Origin: Reticulitermes speratus
Taxonomy: Eukaryota; Arthropoda; Insecta; Blattodea; Rhinotermitidae
DNA length: 64,000 bases
Direction of reading: 5' to 3'
Assembly: GCA_021186555.1 (NCBI GenBank)
Contig: JAJKFL010000002.1
Location: 32,408,089 to 32,472,088 of the forward strand
Positions 13,817 through 24,893 of the stretch are shown here, one piece after another; within the stretch, counting starts at the first letter, position 1; every line of letters begins with the position of its first letter. The position numbers were made by a program, and so were the translations under genes. A model generated the notes under the pieces. The model saw only the letters and a program-made list of their open reading frames with translations. It searched no databases and was not told the origin of the DNA.

Positions 13817-14999
13817 CCGTCATCTTTGGCGTTAGTGTAACCTTGGGTATCTGTATATAAGATTATGTCTTTTTATCCTTTATGAACTTTAGAACCTCTA
13901 TGTACAATTGTATATATTCCAAACAGTGTTAGTTTCCATGAAAATTATTACTGCAGTTAGAACAGTACAAAATGTTAATTGAATACATTTTGGAACAACA
14001 GTCTTGCTTCAACCTTATGGCAAAGTCCAGATTGAAAGATTTCCTTGCAACTCAAAGCTCCCCTCTGTGCCTTCCATATGCATGCCTGTATTTCATAATA
14101 ATCTGCCATTTAAAATGGATGGAGTTTCCTGAAAATTGTTTAATGCATAAAACATACTCATAAATAACTTTTTTCCTAAATAAAAATCCTTTTTCCATAT
14201 CTAAGAATGAATATTTCCTGTGATTTACACATATAACATAATGTAGTTAGGTTCCCATCTTTTGAGCTTTGGGCCTAATGTAACACACTGTACATGATGA
14301 CGGTATAGAATTGTGTCTTCAGTATGATGTTTTGAAAGCCTTATGTATGTGTAATTTTTTAACTTGGCCTTGAATGACAAAAGCTTACAAAAACCATACC
14401 TTTTCTCCATGTAACGAGTGGTATGCACCAACACTATAAATTAGAATTTTAAATCCAAAAGCAACACTTGAGAAATGTAATAAAATGGTTCATCCTTGTA
14501 TTATGCACCTGTAATTCCAAAACAGTCATGAGCATATTCTCCTTCCCATCACTCATTTTCCAGTTTATTGTGATAATTTTGTGCCATCTGCATCTGTTAA
14601 TGCTTAATATTTCTATACATCACTTATAAGTGTGTGTGTTATCTTACTAGGGCAAATGTATAAACTTTGTAAGTATATTGTATCTTAAAATATAATCCAA
14701 AATCCATTATTCACTACAGTTTTCTATAACAGTTTTTATATAAATATTTTAAATTGCAAAAGTGTTTTATTTTGCGAATATCCTTGAGTATAGTCTTAAA
14801 CTCTGTGCACTTGAATTGTTATATACATATATATGAATATTGTTACTGCAGTAATAAATGCTTATAAAATAAATGAATATAAAACTTATTCATAGTTACA
14901 AATTTACTCTTATATCCATATAATGATTGGTTTACTACTTAGAGGAAGTTCAGAATTTTAGGATGTTCCATTAAAGTGTATGTAATTGAAGTCTCTCTG

Positions 15000-15380
15000 T
15001 GGGTGACCAGCCATGTGAAGGTGGTGTTACTGTCCAGCGTATTGGAGGTCATCTTAGTCTCCATCCTTGGGCGCTAGTGTGACGAGTGATGCAGCTGCAC
15101 ATTGCATTCGTACCCACAGTATCCTTTCAGACCCATCACAGCACAGAATGCTGTGCGAGTACTGGGCAAAGTCAGTTGTCCAGTCATCACAGTCCACAGT
15201 CCATGCTGCATAACTGGGCACTCCTGGGTTCATTCATGCGCAAGTTTCTAATGGCCTTACCTTGATGAAGCATGTTGGTGGCCTGATACCATTACAGACA
15301 CAGTCTCCGAAATACTAGATGGGTACAAACTCCCTCTTCACCAGCTGATTGCCAGATAAGACTTCATTCACCATAAGCTT
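15000..15380 (-). repeat. Less AT-rich patch, possible repeat, unclassified
   Basis: Base composition differs from the surrounding AT-rich DNA. On the - strand a frame of about 60 codons is open (includes ERILWVRMQCAAASLVTLAP) and then stops. I do not recognise it as a gene. It could be a dispersed repeat fragment or an old pseudogene. Confidence 0.3.
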
Positions 15381-16085
15381 TAAATCATATGCACTGTAAA
15401 TAATGTTGCAGTATTGGCTATGCCATAATTACAGTACTTCAAGCAGGATCTACTCTGAGTACCTGTCTTTTAATTCTTCATGAATGGTAATAACTCTTCT
15501 TTTTAGTAATATGATTAAGATGAAAGGATTTAAGTAATATTTTATGTTGTACAAACTTTCACTTTTAAAGAGGCTACAGACCTGTCATAAGACAGACTAC
15601 AGAATGAATGAAACTTCCAGAATTTTAAGTATTGCAGGATATTGTGTAGCTGTGCAAGATGAGGCAATGTGCAAGACTTTGTGTCACACCTGGGTTGTGT
15701 GAATGAATGAGTGAATCACACCTTGGTTCTCTGTCAGGCATGAGCTGAGGCTGAACAGCATCAAGTGTATAATACACAGATGGCAGCACTCAGATATATG
15801 AAATTAACATTTGTTTCCTGTAATAATAAAAAAAAACTTATTAAGATGACAAAAAAAAAGAGAAAAAGTCAGGATTGTTAATAAATATTTTCATCGTACT
15901 GTGTGTAGGTTAAGTGGTTAAAATATTTTGTAAGTCATAATAAATCACAGTAATGCTAAAGAGTGTATCAACCATAGTGGTCAACCTAATGCCCACAGGG
16001 ATGGTGCATTGTTTGTTGAGACAGTGGATCTCAAAGCAAGATTTGTTGAGACAGAATCAAAAGGAAAAAAAAAAGCTGGCACAAA

Positions 16086-16690
16086 TTACAACAGGCAAAT
16101 TAAAAGCTTCAGGAAGCAGCTTGTTGACATGACCAGCATACCACAGAAGTGAGGAAATGGCGCCATTCTTAGTGAGCAAATTAAGTCTCGAAAAGGCAAC
16201 TTCAGGTCATTCACAACACGCAGCTCAGGTAAGTGGATGGCATGTAGGAGGTTGAACCTTTGCAAATCACAGGATTTACCATTTGAGCCAACTTGTGCAG
16301 TACCTCGGTGTAGATGGATGATATTAAAATGGGCATTAGAAATGGGATAAGTGGTCAGCTCTTGTGAACATGGTAATGGACCTTTGGGTTCCATAAAGTG
16401 CAGGGAGTTTCTTAACTAGCTGAGGAACTGTTAGCTTCACAAGGACTCTGATGCATGTAGTTAGTTATTAGAAATGCATTCAGGGTTTTGGTGGGGAAGG
16501 CTGAAGAAAAGAGACAACTTGGAGGAGATGGGAGCATAATTTTAAAGTGAATCTTAAATGAATAAGATAGGACATATTCTGGATTCATCTGGCTCAGTAT
16601 AGGGACAAGTGGCAGGCACCTGTGACATGATAATGAAGAGAATTTCTTGACTGGCTGAGGAACTCTTTAAAAGTTCTCAAGGACTGTTCC
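16086..16690. repeat. Duplicated retroelement debris
   Basis: Two diverged direct copies of a segment are present: one ends TTTCTTAACTAGCTGAGGAA near 16410, the other TTTCTTGACTGGCTGAGGAA near 16650. The - strand frame at 16086-16394 is shared with this repeat and is not a supported gene. Confidence 0.4.
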
Positions 16691-17906
16691 ATGGAGTTAA
16701 TGAGGTATGAGAAAATGTTCATATATATGTCCTTACCTTTGACCAGGGCCTTGAACAGTAAGAACATGATTATTAGTAAAATTTTTCTTCAAGTTTTACT
16801 CCTGTATAGGGTAGATTAACAGTCAGTAGATCTGTAGCCTTTATTACTGAAGTGAATATTAACTGGAGTATCACAAAAGACATCATACATGAATTTACTA
16901 AGTACAAGTTATTTTTTTAATTTGATTTCTTAAATGCAGCTTCCTGCTTGATACAAAAAGTTCTATGCTATTCAAGTTTGAGGTAAATATCTCTCCTACT
17001 TTTAAATAAAAAGTTTAATTTGCATATTTCCTTAAGTTCCCTGTGCAGTGGTACCACTTTGGCCTTTACAAACCTCACTTTTATGTGTGAAGAGTACCAG
17101 AGTAACCATTGTCAACATAACATGTATTATACTGTCACACTTGTAATATAAACTCAGGTTATTAATGTGTGGTGTGCAGAGAGTACCTCCAGTCATGTCC
17201 CTGAGCATAGGAAAATATAATGCCGGCTTGCGTAAGGGACTCGGCTCACACACACTTCCTCTATCAGCTGATGGACAGTGCATATGAGAAAGGTACTATG
17301 TTGAATAGTGTTGCAATACTTTTGCAAAGTACACATCATTGAAGAAAATGTTACTCAAAGTTTTGTAAAAGAAATCCTTTGTCAACAGTGTCATGTAAAA
17401 GAACATATACAGACTACAGGAGAAATTGCAAACAGATTCAGTGCTGGACAAATAGAAAATATTAAAATGTTATGTTTTAACTGAATTAAAATTTGATGCT
17501 ATTGGAGCTGCAATGGAAATGAACCCAAATAATGTTTGAGCCAGTTGGCAGTTCAAAATGGGCAGTCAAAAACATCAGCTTCCAGGGCAAAAAACTTTCA
17601 AAATTGTGCCCATATAAAATTAGAATCATACAACAACTCTTTCCTCTAGACTGCGAAGCAAGAAGCTGATATTGTAGGTAGCTCAGTAATCAGTATCCAT
17701 TGGATTTCTTGATCCATAACTCATGTTTTTCTCAGATGATTAATGGTTTATATTAAATTCAAATGTAGAGAGCCAGAATAACAGATATTGGTGTTCCAAA
17801 ATACCCCATGTGGTTTATGAGGTTACTTTGCATGGCCTTAAAGTGTGTGTGGGTACAAAATCATAGGGCCCATGTTTTCCAAAGGAACAAGGTACATTTA
17901 ATGTCG

Positions 17907-17922
17907 GGGGGGGGGGGGGGGG
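17907..17922. repeat. Poly-G tract (16 bp)
   Basis: Homopolymer run of G in an AT-rich context. Length may be affected by sequencing or assembly. Confidence 0.9.
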
Positions 17923-19110
17923 AACAGATTCTAATTTTCCAGTAGAAAAGGCTTCCTAGACAGGTAAAGCTCACATGACAGTTCCATGCTCAGGGACATT
18001 ATTATTGTTACAGTGTAAATGTGAACCTTTAATGTGAATGCCATAAAATATTGAGCACTTTTGCTGTCATATGCTCTATACTTAGGAAATATATTTTATT
18101 TCACATTACATTCTTCAATACAACCCTTTGGTGCTGAAAATTATATGTATGTCATTTGCAGGGGGCATTTAAATTCTGGTCTTCTGCCCATCACTATGAG
18201 CATTTAATCCTGATGCCAAAGGGTTAAGGATTTAAAAAGTACCATATGTTCCTGACTATGAGTTTTTTCTTTTATTTATTCATTTTTTTTAGAAATCTTG
18301 TAATCATGTTTTTCTTTTACACTTTTTATTTATGAACGTGCCGTTCAAAATCTCTGGGAAAATAGACATCTGCAAATTGTATATCTTGAAAATTCTTGAA
18401 GATAAAGACAATAATGGGAAGCATAAGAATCTCCAAAATGTCAGCAGTACATCTTAACATCGTCCAGAAACAGGAACTACATTAGGATGTTTATATTGTT
18501 ATTACCTCTGTCTGATGTAGGCAGTTTATTCAGATAATTGTTGTTGTCTGACTGTACACATTTGCCTAATTACTTTCATGTTCTTCTTTAATGCTTTCTG
18601 TGGTTTGACACATTTTAAAGTGTAAGATAACTGTACCACCTCTGAAAACTTCCACATTCGCATGACAGGATAGTAACTGTGTTAACCTAAACAAAACAGC
18701 AGATAGCTTTTAGGTTTTCCTGCACAGTTTGTGTTATTGACTTGCATGAGCTAATCTTATGTTCAGCTGCTTTGCCATACATAACGTTCATGTTGACTGT
18801 GTTTCAGCACAAAAGTCTTTACAGTCTGGGTTATGTTCATAAAGCTTTAAACTGATATTATTTTGAACACTGTTCACTACCTAAGGTACATTAACACAAA
18901 TAACATTTTCAGGAATATGTGCTACTCTCACCTTCACATGACTGGTTGTATGGTGACAGCATTTATAATTTTTGGTTAAAGATTAGTGACAGTGATAGGA
19001 ACAAACCTGGGAAGTTACTTTTTTTTATGTTTGTCTCACCGTGCATTTCACAATTCGATGTTTAGAAAACCAACAATATGCACTTCACTTTCACTTTAAA
19101 ATCTTTTAAT

Positions 19111-19158
19111 GTCCCCTACATATGTTTCGGTTTACGTAAACCATCTTCAGGGGGTCGA
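19111..19158 (-). ncRNA. Hammerhead-ribozyme-like motif, intact core
   Basis: On the - strand: CCCC (stem I), CTGAAGA (19144-19150), an extra T, the self-complementary stem II GGTTTACGTAAACC (19129-19142), GAAA (19125-19128), C-ATAT-G as a one- to two-pair stem III, the triplet GTA, then GGGG closing stem I. All invariant core bases are present. The extra base between A9 and stem II and the minimal stem III depart from textbook hammerheads, but short stem III is typical of retroelement versions. Confidence 0.65.
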
Positions 19159-19863
19159 AACTACATTACATCACATCCTTAGATAATAAATATTTAAACA
19201 TTGTGCAATGTTTTATAGTCACTGTATAAAAACGTATCAAATGTATAAAATTCTTAAAATTCTTTGAATTTAGTGTCGGAAATAATAAATGAACTAGAAG
19301 GTCGCTGTGTGCTCCACACCTCTGGTATTGTTACTTCTTAGTTTTGTATACTGAGTTAGAAATATTTGGTAAATATGTCCTGTAAGAAATGTGTAATTAT
19401 TAGCAAACATGTATTCTAAAAATGAAGTTTAATATAATTTTGTGAATTCTCGCGTTTAACTCGAATGACATACCTGTGTTATTGCTATATAAAGACCCAC
19501 CCTAAAGATACCTAACAGTACACAACGCAGCACGTAAGAAACACACCAGAATAACACAGGTATGTCATTCGAGTTAAACACGTTAATTCACAAAATTATA
19601 TTAAACTTCAGTTTTAGAATACACGTTTGCTAATAATTACACATTTCTTACAGGACATATTTACCAAATATTTCTAACTCAGTATACAAAACTAAGAAGT
19701 AACAATACCAGAGGTGTGGAGCACACAGCGATCTTCTAGTTCATTTATTATTTTCGACACTAAATTCAAAGAATTTTATACATTTTATACGTTTTTATAC
19801 AGTGACTATAAAACATTGCACAATGTTTAAATATTTATTATCTAAGGATGTGATGTAATGTAG

Positions 19864-19915
19864 TTTCGACCCCCTGAAAATGGTTTACGTAAACCGAAAC
19901 ATATGTAGGGGACAT
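19864..19915 (+). ncRNA. Hammerhead-ribozyme-like motif, G8 mutated
   Basis: Partner copy in the right arm of the fold-back. Stem I (CCCC/GGGG), stem II (19882-19895), GAAAC (19896-19900) and GTA (19905-19907) match the left arm. The core reads CTGAAAA (19874-19880), so the guanine at hammerhead position 8, the general acid, is A at 19879. It is predicted inactive, unlike its left-arm twin. Confidence 0.65.
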
Positions 19916-20037
19916 TAAAAGATTTTAAAGTGAAAGTGAAGTGCATATTGTTGGTTTTCTAAACATCGAACTGGGAAGTTACTGTTATTCTAAACATCAC
20001 AGGTTTGGTCACAATAATTGCCACGTATCTTTATATA

Positions 20038-20054
20038 TATATATATATATATTT
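20038..20054. repeat. (TA)n microsatellite
   Basis: Alternating AT run just downstream of the stop codon of the minus-strand gene. Confidence 0.85.
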
Positions 20055-20099
20055 AACTTATAAATTTGTGACAGTGGTTGGGCCAGAATTCAGAACCCT

Positions 20100-20105
20100 T
20101 TTAAT
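20100..20105 (-). promoter_or_regulatory. Candidate variant polyadenylation signal
   Basis: ATTAAA on the - strand, about 290 bases past the stop codon of the SEA/EGF gene. No canonical AATAAA occurs closer to the stop. Weak evidence. Confidence 0.25.
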
Positions 20106-20396
20106 ATTAGACTGATGCATTAATCACTGGAGGATTGACCTGCTACTATAGAGGTTCTTAGTTTGATTTCAGTCTTCATCTTTACTGTTAAATAGGAAAT
20201 ATGTGGAACCAACAATGAAAACACTGTATATATATCACATATATCTTACACCACGGACAATGCCCAAAATAATATTGGTGTCACAAAACCTTATTGAATC
20301 ATTTATAAAAGCCAATATTATTCCTGCAATCTCCAGCACACAGTTAATTCTGTCTGTCATGTTTGGAGTCTGGTATAAAACCGTATTCTATAGGAA

Positions 20397-20528
20397 TCAC
20401 TGACGATAGTATGGAGCTCTGCTGGACATAGTGTATGTACTCATTGGGATAGCAGGCTGCTGACTCTTTGAGGTTCCACTATACACATCTTTTTCAAAGT
20501 CCACATCATAGTAAATTCCACTCTGATT
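20397..20528 (-). CDS. SEA/EGF membrane protein, terminal exon (cytoplasmic C-terminus)
   Basis: Phase-0 exon after the acceptor TTTTTTACAG (20529-20530 is the AG). It encodes NQSGIYYDVDFEKDVYSG, a Ser/Gln/Pro stretch, and ends MSSRAPYYRQ with TGA at 20397-20399. It is rich in tyrosines (YYDV, DVYSG, STYTM, APYYRQ), which could be phosphorylation or sorting motifs; that role is inference. It joins in frame to the exon ending at 21567. Confidence 0.85.
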   Translation of the reverse strand, partial: NQSGIYYDVDFEKDVYSGTSKSQQPAIPMSTYTMSSRAPYYRQ

Positions 20529-21566
20529 CTGTAAAAAATTAAACACTGTTAAATTTTGCACAGTGGTATACAGAATGGCAGCACAAAATCATCTCTTATT
20601 TATCTATTTGTTCTCTGATTATCTTAATATGTTAATAACTTTCTGTCATAAAAACGTCAAATTACTTCTCCATCCTTTCCCGTTGACCATGTACTTTAAG
20701 TTCTAAACTAAATCGATCTCAGTTCAAGTCAAATTCTTTTTAGGCCCTATTATTATAGTATCATTTGTTATGAAATTCTCTTTGGATTTAACTCTTTGAG
20801 TATCTTACCTTCACTCATGTTTGTTTGTCATGATAGCCTGTGAAACCTGCTGTATTCATTTTAAGTGTATTATTTTGTAATCTCTTTTTTTGAAGCTGTA
20901 TACAATGTTTTGATATTTAAGGATTTGTTTCTCATTATTAAATTTTAAATTTTATTAATATATGCATCATAATGGAGCCTGTTGTGGTTAAAATCAGTGT
21001 TGATTTTTGTCAGTATAAACAAGCCCCTGTGTAGCTGTTCCAAATGATAAGCTTCATTTCTTTGGCTGTATCTTTCATTCTGTTCGTGCAGGACTTGCTT
21101 CTGCACAGACAATATGATTGGGGTGAAATGCATATTACTCTCTGTACCTGCTCTTGTTCATTTATTTCATAATTTCTTTCTGACACAGTGTGATTTATTT
21201 GTAGTTTGTGACTAACTAAGACTATATAGTGTCACGATTGGATGATAGTAAATAATGAACAGGAAAGGATGTGGAAGGAAGCAGTTGTTACTTGTCTGAT
21301 GGGATTGAACAAAACCACAAAAACTGTGTCATAGTAGTTGGTGTCCCAGCTGAGATTTGAACTGGGCACTTCCCAAATTCAAGTCAGAAATGTTACCACA
21401 TGGACCAAGTCGCTCGTCATTAACATCATGATCCTTCATTGCAGACATGAAAGGAAACATCACATAAGACATCTGTGCCATTCAGGAAACCAGTTCCTTG
21501 TCATCTGTTAGGGATTTTCACTAAGGGTTTTATTCATGTCTATGTAGCACTGATTAGAGAACTTAC
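20529..21566 (-). other. Intron of SEA/EGF gene
   Basis: GTAAGT to TTACAG, 1038 bp. It holds a degenerate tRNA-like SINE fragment near 21335-21420 (minus). No other feature seen. Confidence 0.75.
21335..21420 (-). mobile_element. tRNA-like SINE head fragment
   Basis: On the - strand it reads as a tRNA-like module: TTGGTCCATGTGGTAACAT followed by GGGAAGTGCCCAGTTCAAAT, with a degenerate B box GTTCAAAT. A related fragment lies at 22890-22995. Confidence 0.4.
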
Positions 21567-21884
21567 TGCAACAGAAGATCTGCTTTTAGGTCGTGGTACA
21601 TGGAAATTCCTTCCCAGCAGATCTGCCCTGTCTTCTTCCTCACTACTTGTGGACTCTACAGTTCGATCTGGGGTTCTCATTCCATGTGAACTTAGAGCCC
21701 CAAATACACTGAGTGCTGTGCCTCCATGGACACTCATAGCTCCAGTGTGGCTCAAGTTGGTAAGTCCCAAACGAGGAAGTGGCACTGGTGGTGCTCCATG
21801 TGGTAGAGTTCCAGTCATCGTAAGACTTGGGTAACCAAACATGGCTGATGAGGGTCTAGTAGGCCCTGGTACAGGCTCAGGCTG
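21567..21884 (-). CDS. SEA/EGF membrane protein, cytoplasmic-tail exon
   Basis: A 318-bp phase 0-0 exon, acceptor TTTTGTCAG (21885-21886) and donor GCA|GTAAGT. It encodes a Pro/Gly/Ser-rich cytoplasmic segment beginning QPEPVPGPTRPSSAMFGYPS. It continues with a GTLPHGAPPVPLPRLGLTNL stretch and an acidic patch STSSEEEDRADLLGRNF. FGY recurs in the next upstream exon (VFGYMATG), hinting at a duplicated short motif. The acceptor is a NAGNAG (CAGCAG), so inclusion of the first Gln may vary. The open + strand frame over this exon is a shadow. Confidence 0.85.
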
Positions 21885-22307
21885 CTGACAAAAGAGATTA
21901 AAAGTAATTTAATTTGAGAGACTCAGTTTGCTGTGTGTATCATGAGTTCGTTAACTACCCTGTCTTTTATACATCTTCCGTAAAGTGTCAATGTACTGCA
22001 GGCCCAGCAGCTGAATATTGACTCTGTAATGGATTTCAAGCATGCACGCTTGCATGGTGCAGTTCATGGTCAATAAATGGTAATGCTGTATTCTAACATC
22101 ATACACACACATCCTGCTACCACAGCTTACTGCCTAGTACACTACTACTACTACTACTACTATCCCTATTGGTACCATGAGTGCAGGCATTTTCAGTGGG
22201 TCTATTTTCCAGTGAAGTCTGCACTATTTTTATTTGTGCTTGATCTAATTTTATAAACAAAGAAATATTTTGTATGGTTATGGTGCCATATGCATGTGTG
22301 TACCTCC

Positions 22308-22330
22308 CCCCCCCCCCCCCCCCCCCCCCC
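22308..22330. repeat. Poly-C tract (about 23 bp)
   Basis: Long C homopolymer in the intron; a poly-G run of about 11 bp sits near 23382-23392 in the same intron. Confidence 0.9.
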
Positions 22331-22612
22331 AATAACTTTCAAATTAACTGACTGACTGGCTGAAACTTGGTATGAAGATCATGCCATTCAAAATCACCCC
22401 TTTCATGCTTTTAATTCCTTCCCATCACTAACACTAGTACAGCGAACCTACAGACTTTAAGAGATGGTAGCACTGTTAATACTTCATGTAGATTCCTGGT
22501 ATTGAGTGCAATGATAAATATGCCTAATCAAAATGTATGCTTCTTTCATTAAGCAGTATTAGTAAAATGTAAACTGTTGAATAAATCTAAACAAAAATTA
22601 AAAACAAGATTA

Positions 22613-22748
22613 CTGTCTTCTGGCATATGCCACATAGTAAGGCAGACAGGTACCATTGTTCCAGAAGAACCTCTTTCCTCCATTTTGGAATGAAAAATTC
22701 TACCATACCTATCCATCAAACTGCACAGAATCACATCCCAGAAGACAC
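22613..22748. mobile_element. MITE copy, CACATCCCAGAAGACA family
   Basis: Left end ACTGTCTTCTGG, right end CACATCCCAGAAGACAC; the two are imperfect inverted repeats like those of the complete copy at 28557-28737. Confidence 0.5.
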
Positions 22749-22889
22749 ATCTACCCTATTTCTTTAAGACACATTTTAATATTAGTTCCTGGATCTTCCA
22801 AGCAGTCTCATGCCTTTGGATTTCTCCATCAAACCCTGATTTTTCTTCTTCCCAATTCATGGCACATGCCTGCCTGTCTTGTCACCATT

Positions 22890-22995
22890 GACTTGATCAC
22901 CATGCCTGGAGGGACTGAGAAAAATCTCAGGCTAGTCTGTGTTCCAGCCAAGATTGGAACCAGACACTGCCTGAATAAAAGTCGGGAATGTCATC
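22890..22995 (-). mobile_element. SINE-like fragment
   Basis: Contains GCCTGGAGGGACTGAG and, on the - strand, a degenerate tRNA-like head. Related sequence near 7725-7850 also has CCTGGAGGGACTG. Confidence 0.35.
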
Positions 22996-23418
22996 ATTTC
23001 AGCCAGTTTACTTAGTGAAGACCTTTTTAATGTTATCTCCCAATATCCTTCTTGGTCAACCAAGTGTCTGTAAATATGTCCACACAAAAATTTGTATGTA
23101 TTTCTTTTCTCCCCCATGTAAGCCTTACATCTGTTCCATCATCAACTACCTTGATTTTACAGCCATTTTATCACTTAAATAGAAGTTTAGTACATACAGT
23201 AATAATTAAGCAGACTTCAGAAGGTGGATTAAGATAGCCCAAAAAGAGACAGAAATGTCCAGAACTTGAATATGGTTTGCACAGCTTGTGACAGGGATAG
23301 TGACAAATCTTTTGTACATGAAGCAACAGGTGCAGTCTGCTTGTTAGACAATAATGCACTTACAGGGTTAAATATAATTTGGGGGGGGGGGGGTTGCTGT
23401 CATGATTGTGATACTCAC

Positions 23419-23605
23419 AGCATAATGGTTGGCTTGCACCATTACGTCTGCAATTTGAGCCCAACGTAGTCTGTCTTCTAGAGAAACTTGGTAAGGTGGT
23501 GACCCAACTGCTGGAGTCTTCACTGTACTGCTACCAGTGGCCATGTAACCAAACACAGGTGATCCCATTCCTGCTGCAGTCTTTTGTTCCCTGCTCCATC
23601 GACGG
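23419..23605 (-). CDS. SEA/EGF membrane protein, juxtamembrane cytoplasmic exon
   Basis: Acceptor GTCAATAG (23606-23607), donor GCT|GTGAGT. One base completes a Ser codon split from the transmembrane exon. It then encodes RRWSREQKTAAGMGSPVFGY, a basic juxtamembrane stop-transfer region, followed by MATGSSTVKTP and a helical VSLEDRLRWAQIADVMVQAN. The positive charges directly after the membrane helix fix this side as cytoplasmic. Confidence 0.87.
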
Positions 23606-24277
23606 CTATTGACAGATTTAATTACTTATGTATGAATGACATTACTGTAACATCTACATGTCTAATTAAGCTAAATGTGTTGGGCACAGTCATGGTTGTG
23701 TTATTCTGTGTTTGACACAATATGGTTTCACCTTTCTGTGGCTAGAAGTAGGCCTGTGGAGACAGGTCATGGGGAAAACTGTCACTACCAACAACTGAGG
23801 CTACTTTCTTTTTAAATGTGTTTAAAGTATGTTTTAAATTGGTTTTTCATATTTGGTCAGTTACATACAGTTAATGCAGCTGATAGGACCAAGTAACCAT
23901 TCGACCATGAAATCAGTCCATTCTTTCATTAAATTCTTTGTTTTAGAAATATGATTATACTAGCAGAAGTACCCAGTTTTCATCCAGGATATGGTTGCTT
24001 GCCTTGCCAGTATGACACTACATAATCAGACAAACAAACAGTTCCTGAACTGTGGCAATGGGACTGAATTAAAGTTGATTTGTGTAATGTAGGAAATAAA
24101 CATTAGGTTATAATACAAAGATGAAAAGAAAGTAAATTATCTTCCTGTATATGGGTTGAAAAGAAATATGTGCACAAGTTCAATTCATGAAAAGGCAAGT
24201 CAAAAATGTTACACAACTTATGTCCTGAGACACTTAGTTTTGGAGATCCACCTCACTATTAAGTAGCACAAGTTATC

Positions 24278-24278
<1 letters not shown>

Positions 24279-24329
<51 letters not shown>

Positions 24330-24665
24330 GCTCTACAACCCTGGATGGGTTTTGGCTTGCTCAAGTATTCCTTGCCAATATTTTCTATCAAAAACACTCT
24401 TTTCCCAATTCAATACACCCACAATTTACAGATCTCCACGTACACTGTCCCACCATCTCTCTTTAGGTGTTCCTTTTGGCCTGTTTAATAATGTTGGCAT
24501 CCAGTTGGTTATCTTCCTAGTATTCAATGTTCTTCCATTCTTTGTATATGCCCGAACCATCCAAGTATCTTTGCTTTTATTTGTTGTACAATATTTTGCT
24601 TTCTAATTATCCTATCTAATTCTTCTTTATTTCGTATTCTCCATGATGCATCCGGGCTTTTAACT
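24279..24665 (-). mobile_element. Non-LTR retrotransposon (LINE) 3' end with (TAA)n tail
   Basis: On the - strand the translation gives PDASWRIRNKEELDRIIRKQ, then ILGWFGHIQRMEEH, then after a frame break GTPKERWWDS, NWEKSVFDRKYWQGILEQAK and THPGL. That is the usual C-terminus of insect endonuclease/reverse-transcriptase polyproteins (WxGHxxRM...RPxGxPKxRW...). It ends in a run of about 16 TAA triplets (24279-24328 on the + strand as TTA), as in I-clade and related LINEs that end in simple repeats. Stops and frameshifts make it a dead fragment. Confidence 0.7.
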
Positions 24666-24699
24666 GGGCCATAGATTTTCGTAGCACAAGTTATCAGGT

Positions 24700-24893
24700 G
24701 ATCAAACTCAGCACCTCGTGGTTACAGTCGGTGTTAGAAGCGGCCTCTATCCATAGGATGTTGAGTGGGTTGCAGAACCAGTTTGGATGCTTTGGAGGAG
24801 AGAAAAATCTCTTGCATGTGCCAGGAATTGAACTAAAATTCATTGGTCTTCTAACCTGTAGCCTAGTCACTATGTCAACTACATTATTCCAGC
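24700..24893 (-). mobile_element. tRNA-derived SINE, 3' truncated
   Basis: On the - strand: GTAGTTGACATAGTGACTAG head, then CCAGTTTGGATGC-class body motifs shared with the SINE at 1449-1741. It lies directly beside the LINE fragment. Confidence 0.6.

Larger units (their letters stand above)
3921..19006. other. Intergenic region between convergent genes, left part
   Basis: About 15 kb of AT-rich DNA with no supported exon on either strand; the open frames are short and resemble no family I know. It contains a (CAT)n tract (4379-4414), AT microsatellites (5055-5070, 13390-13405), a 16-bp poly-G (17907-17922), a SINE-like fragment near 7725-7850, decayed hammerhead-bearing elements (5.4, 10.3, 11.6 and 13.7 kb), MITE termini near 11.8 kb, a less AT-rich patch at 15000-15380, and duplicated retroelement debris at 16.1-16.7 kb. 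Confidence 0.7.
19007..19983. mobile_element. 951-bp fold-back insertion with 13-bp target site duplication
   Basis: CTGGGAAGTTACT at 19007-19019 is repeated exactly at 19971-19983. Between them lie a T-run (poly-A tail of a minus-strand insertion) and two near-identical inverted arms, 19054-19483 and 19550-19970, separated by a 66-bp spacer. Each arm carries one hammerhead-like motif in opposite orientation. A long target duplication plus an A-rich end points to target-primed reverse transcription. Inverted duplicated ends are known among Penelope-like elements. No protein is encoded. The high arm identity suggests a fairly recent insertion. Confidence 0.8.
21885..23418 (-). other. Intron of SEA/EGF gene
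   Basis: GTGAGT to GTCAG. Contents: (ACT)n at 22141-22160, a poly-C run (22308-22330), a MITE-like element at 22613-22748, a SINE-like fragment at 22890-22995 and a poly-G run near 23382-23392. Confidence 0.75.

Noticed and set aside
16086-16394. 102-codon minus-strand ORF
   Set aside because: Overlaps a duplicated dispersed repeat and has no splice context; treated as retroelement debris.
21475-21834. 119-codon + strand ORF
   Set aside because: Antisense to the cytoplasmic-tail exon.
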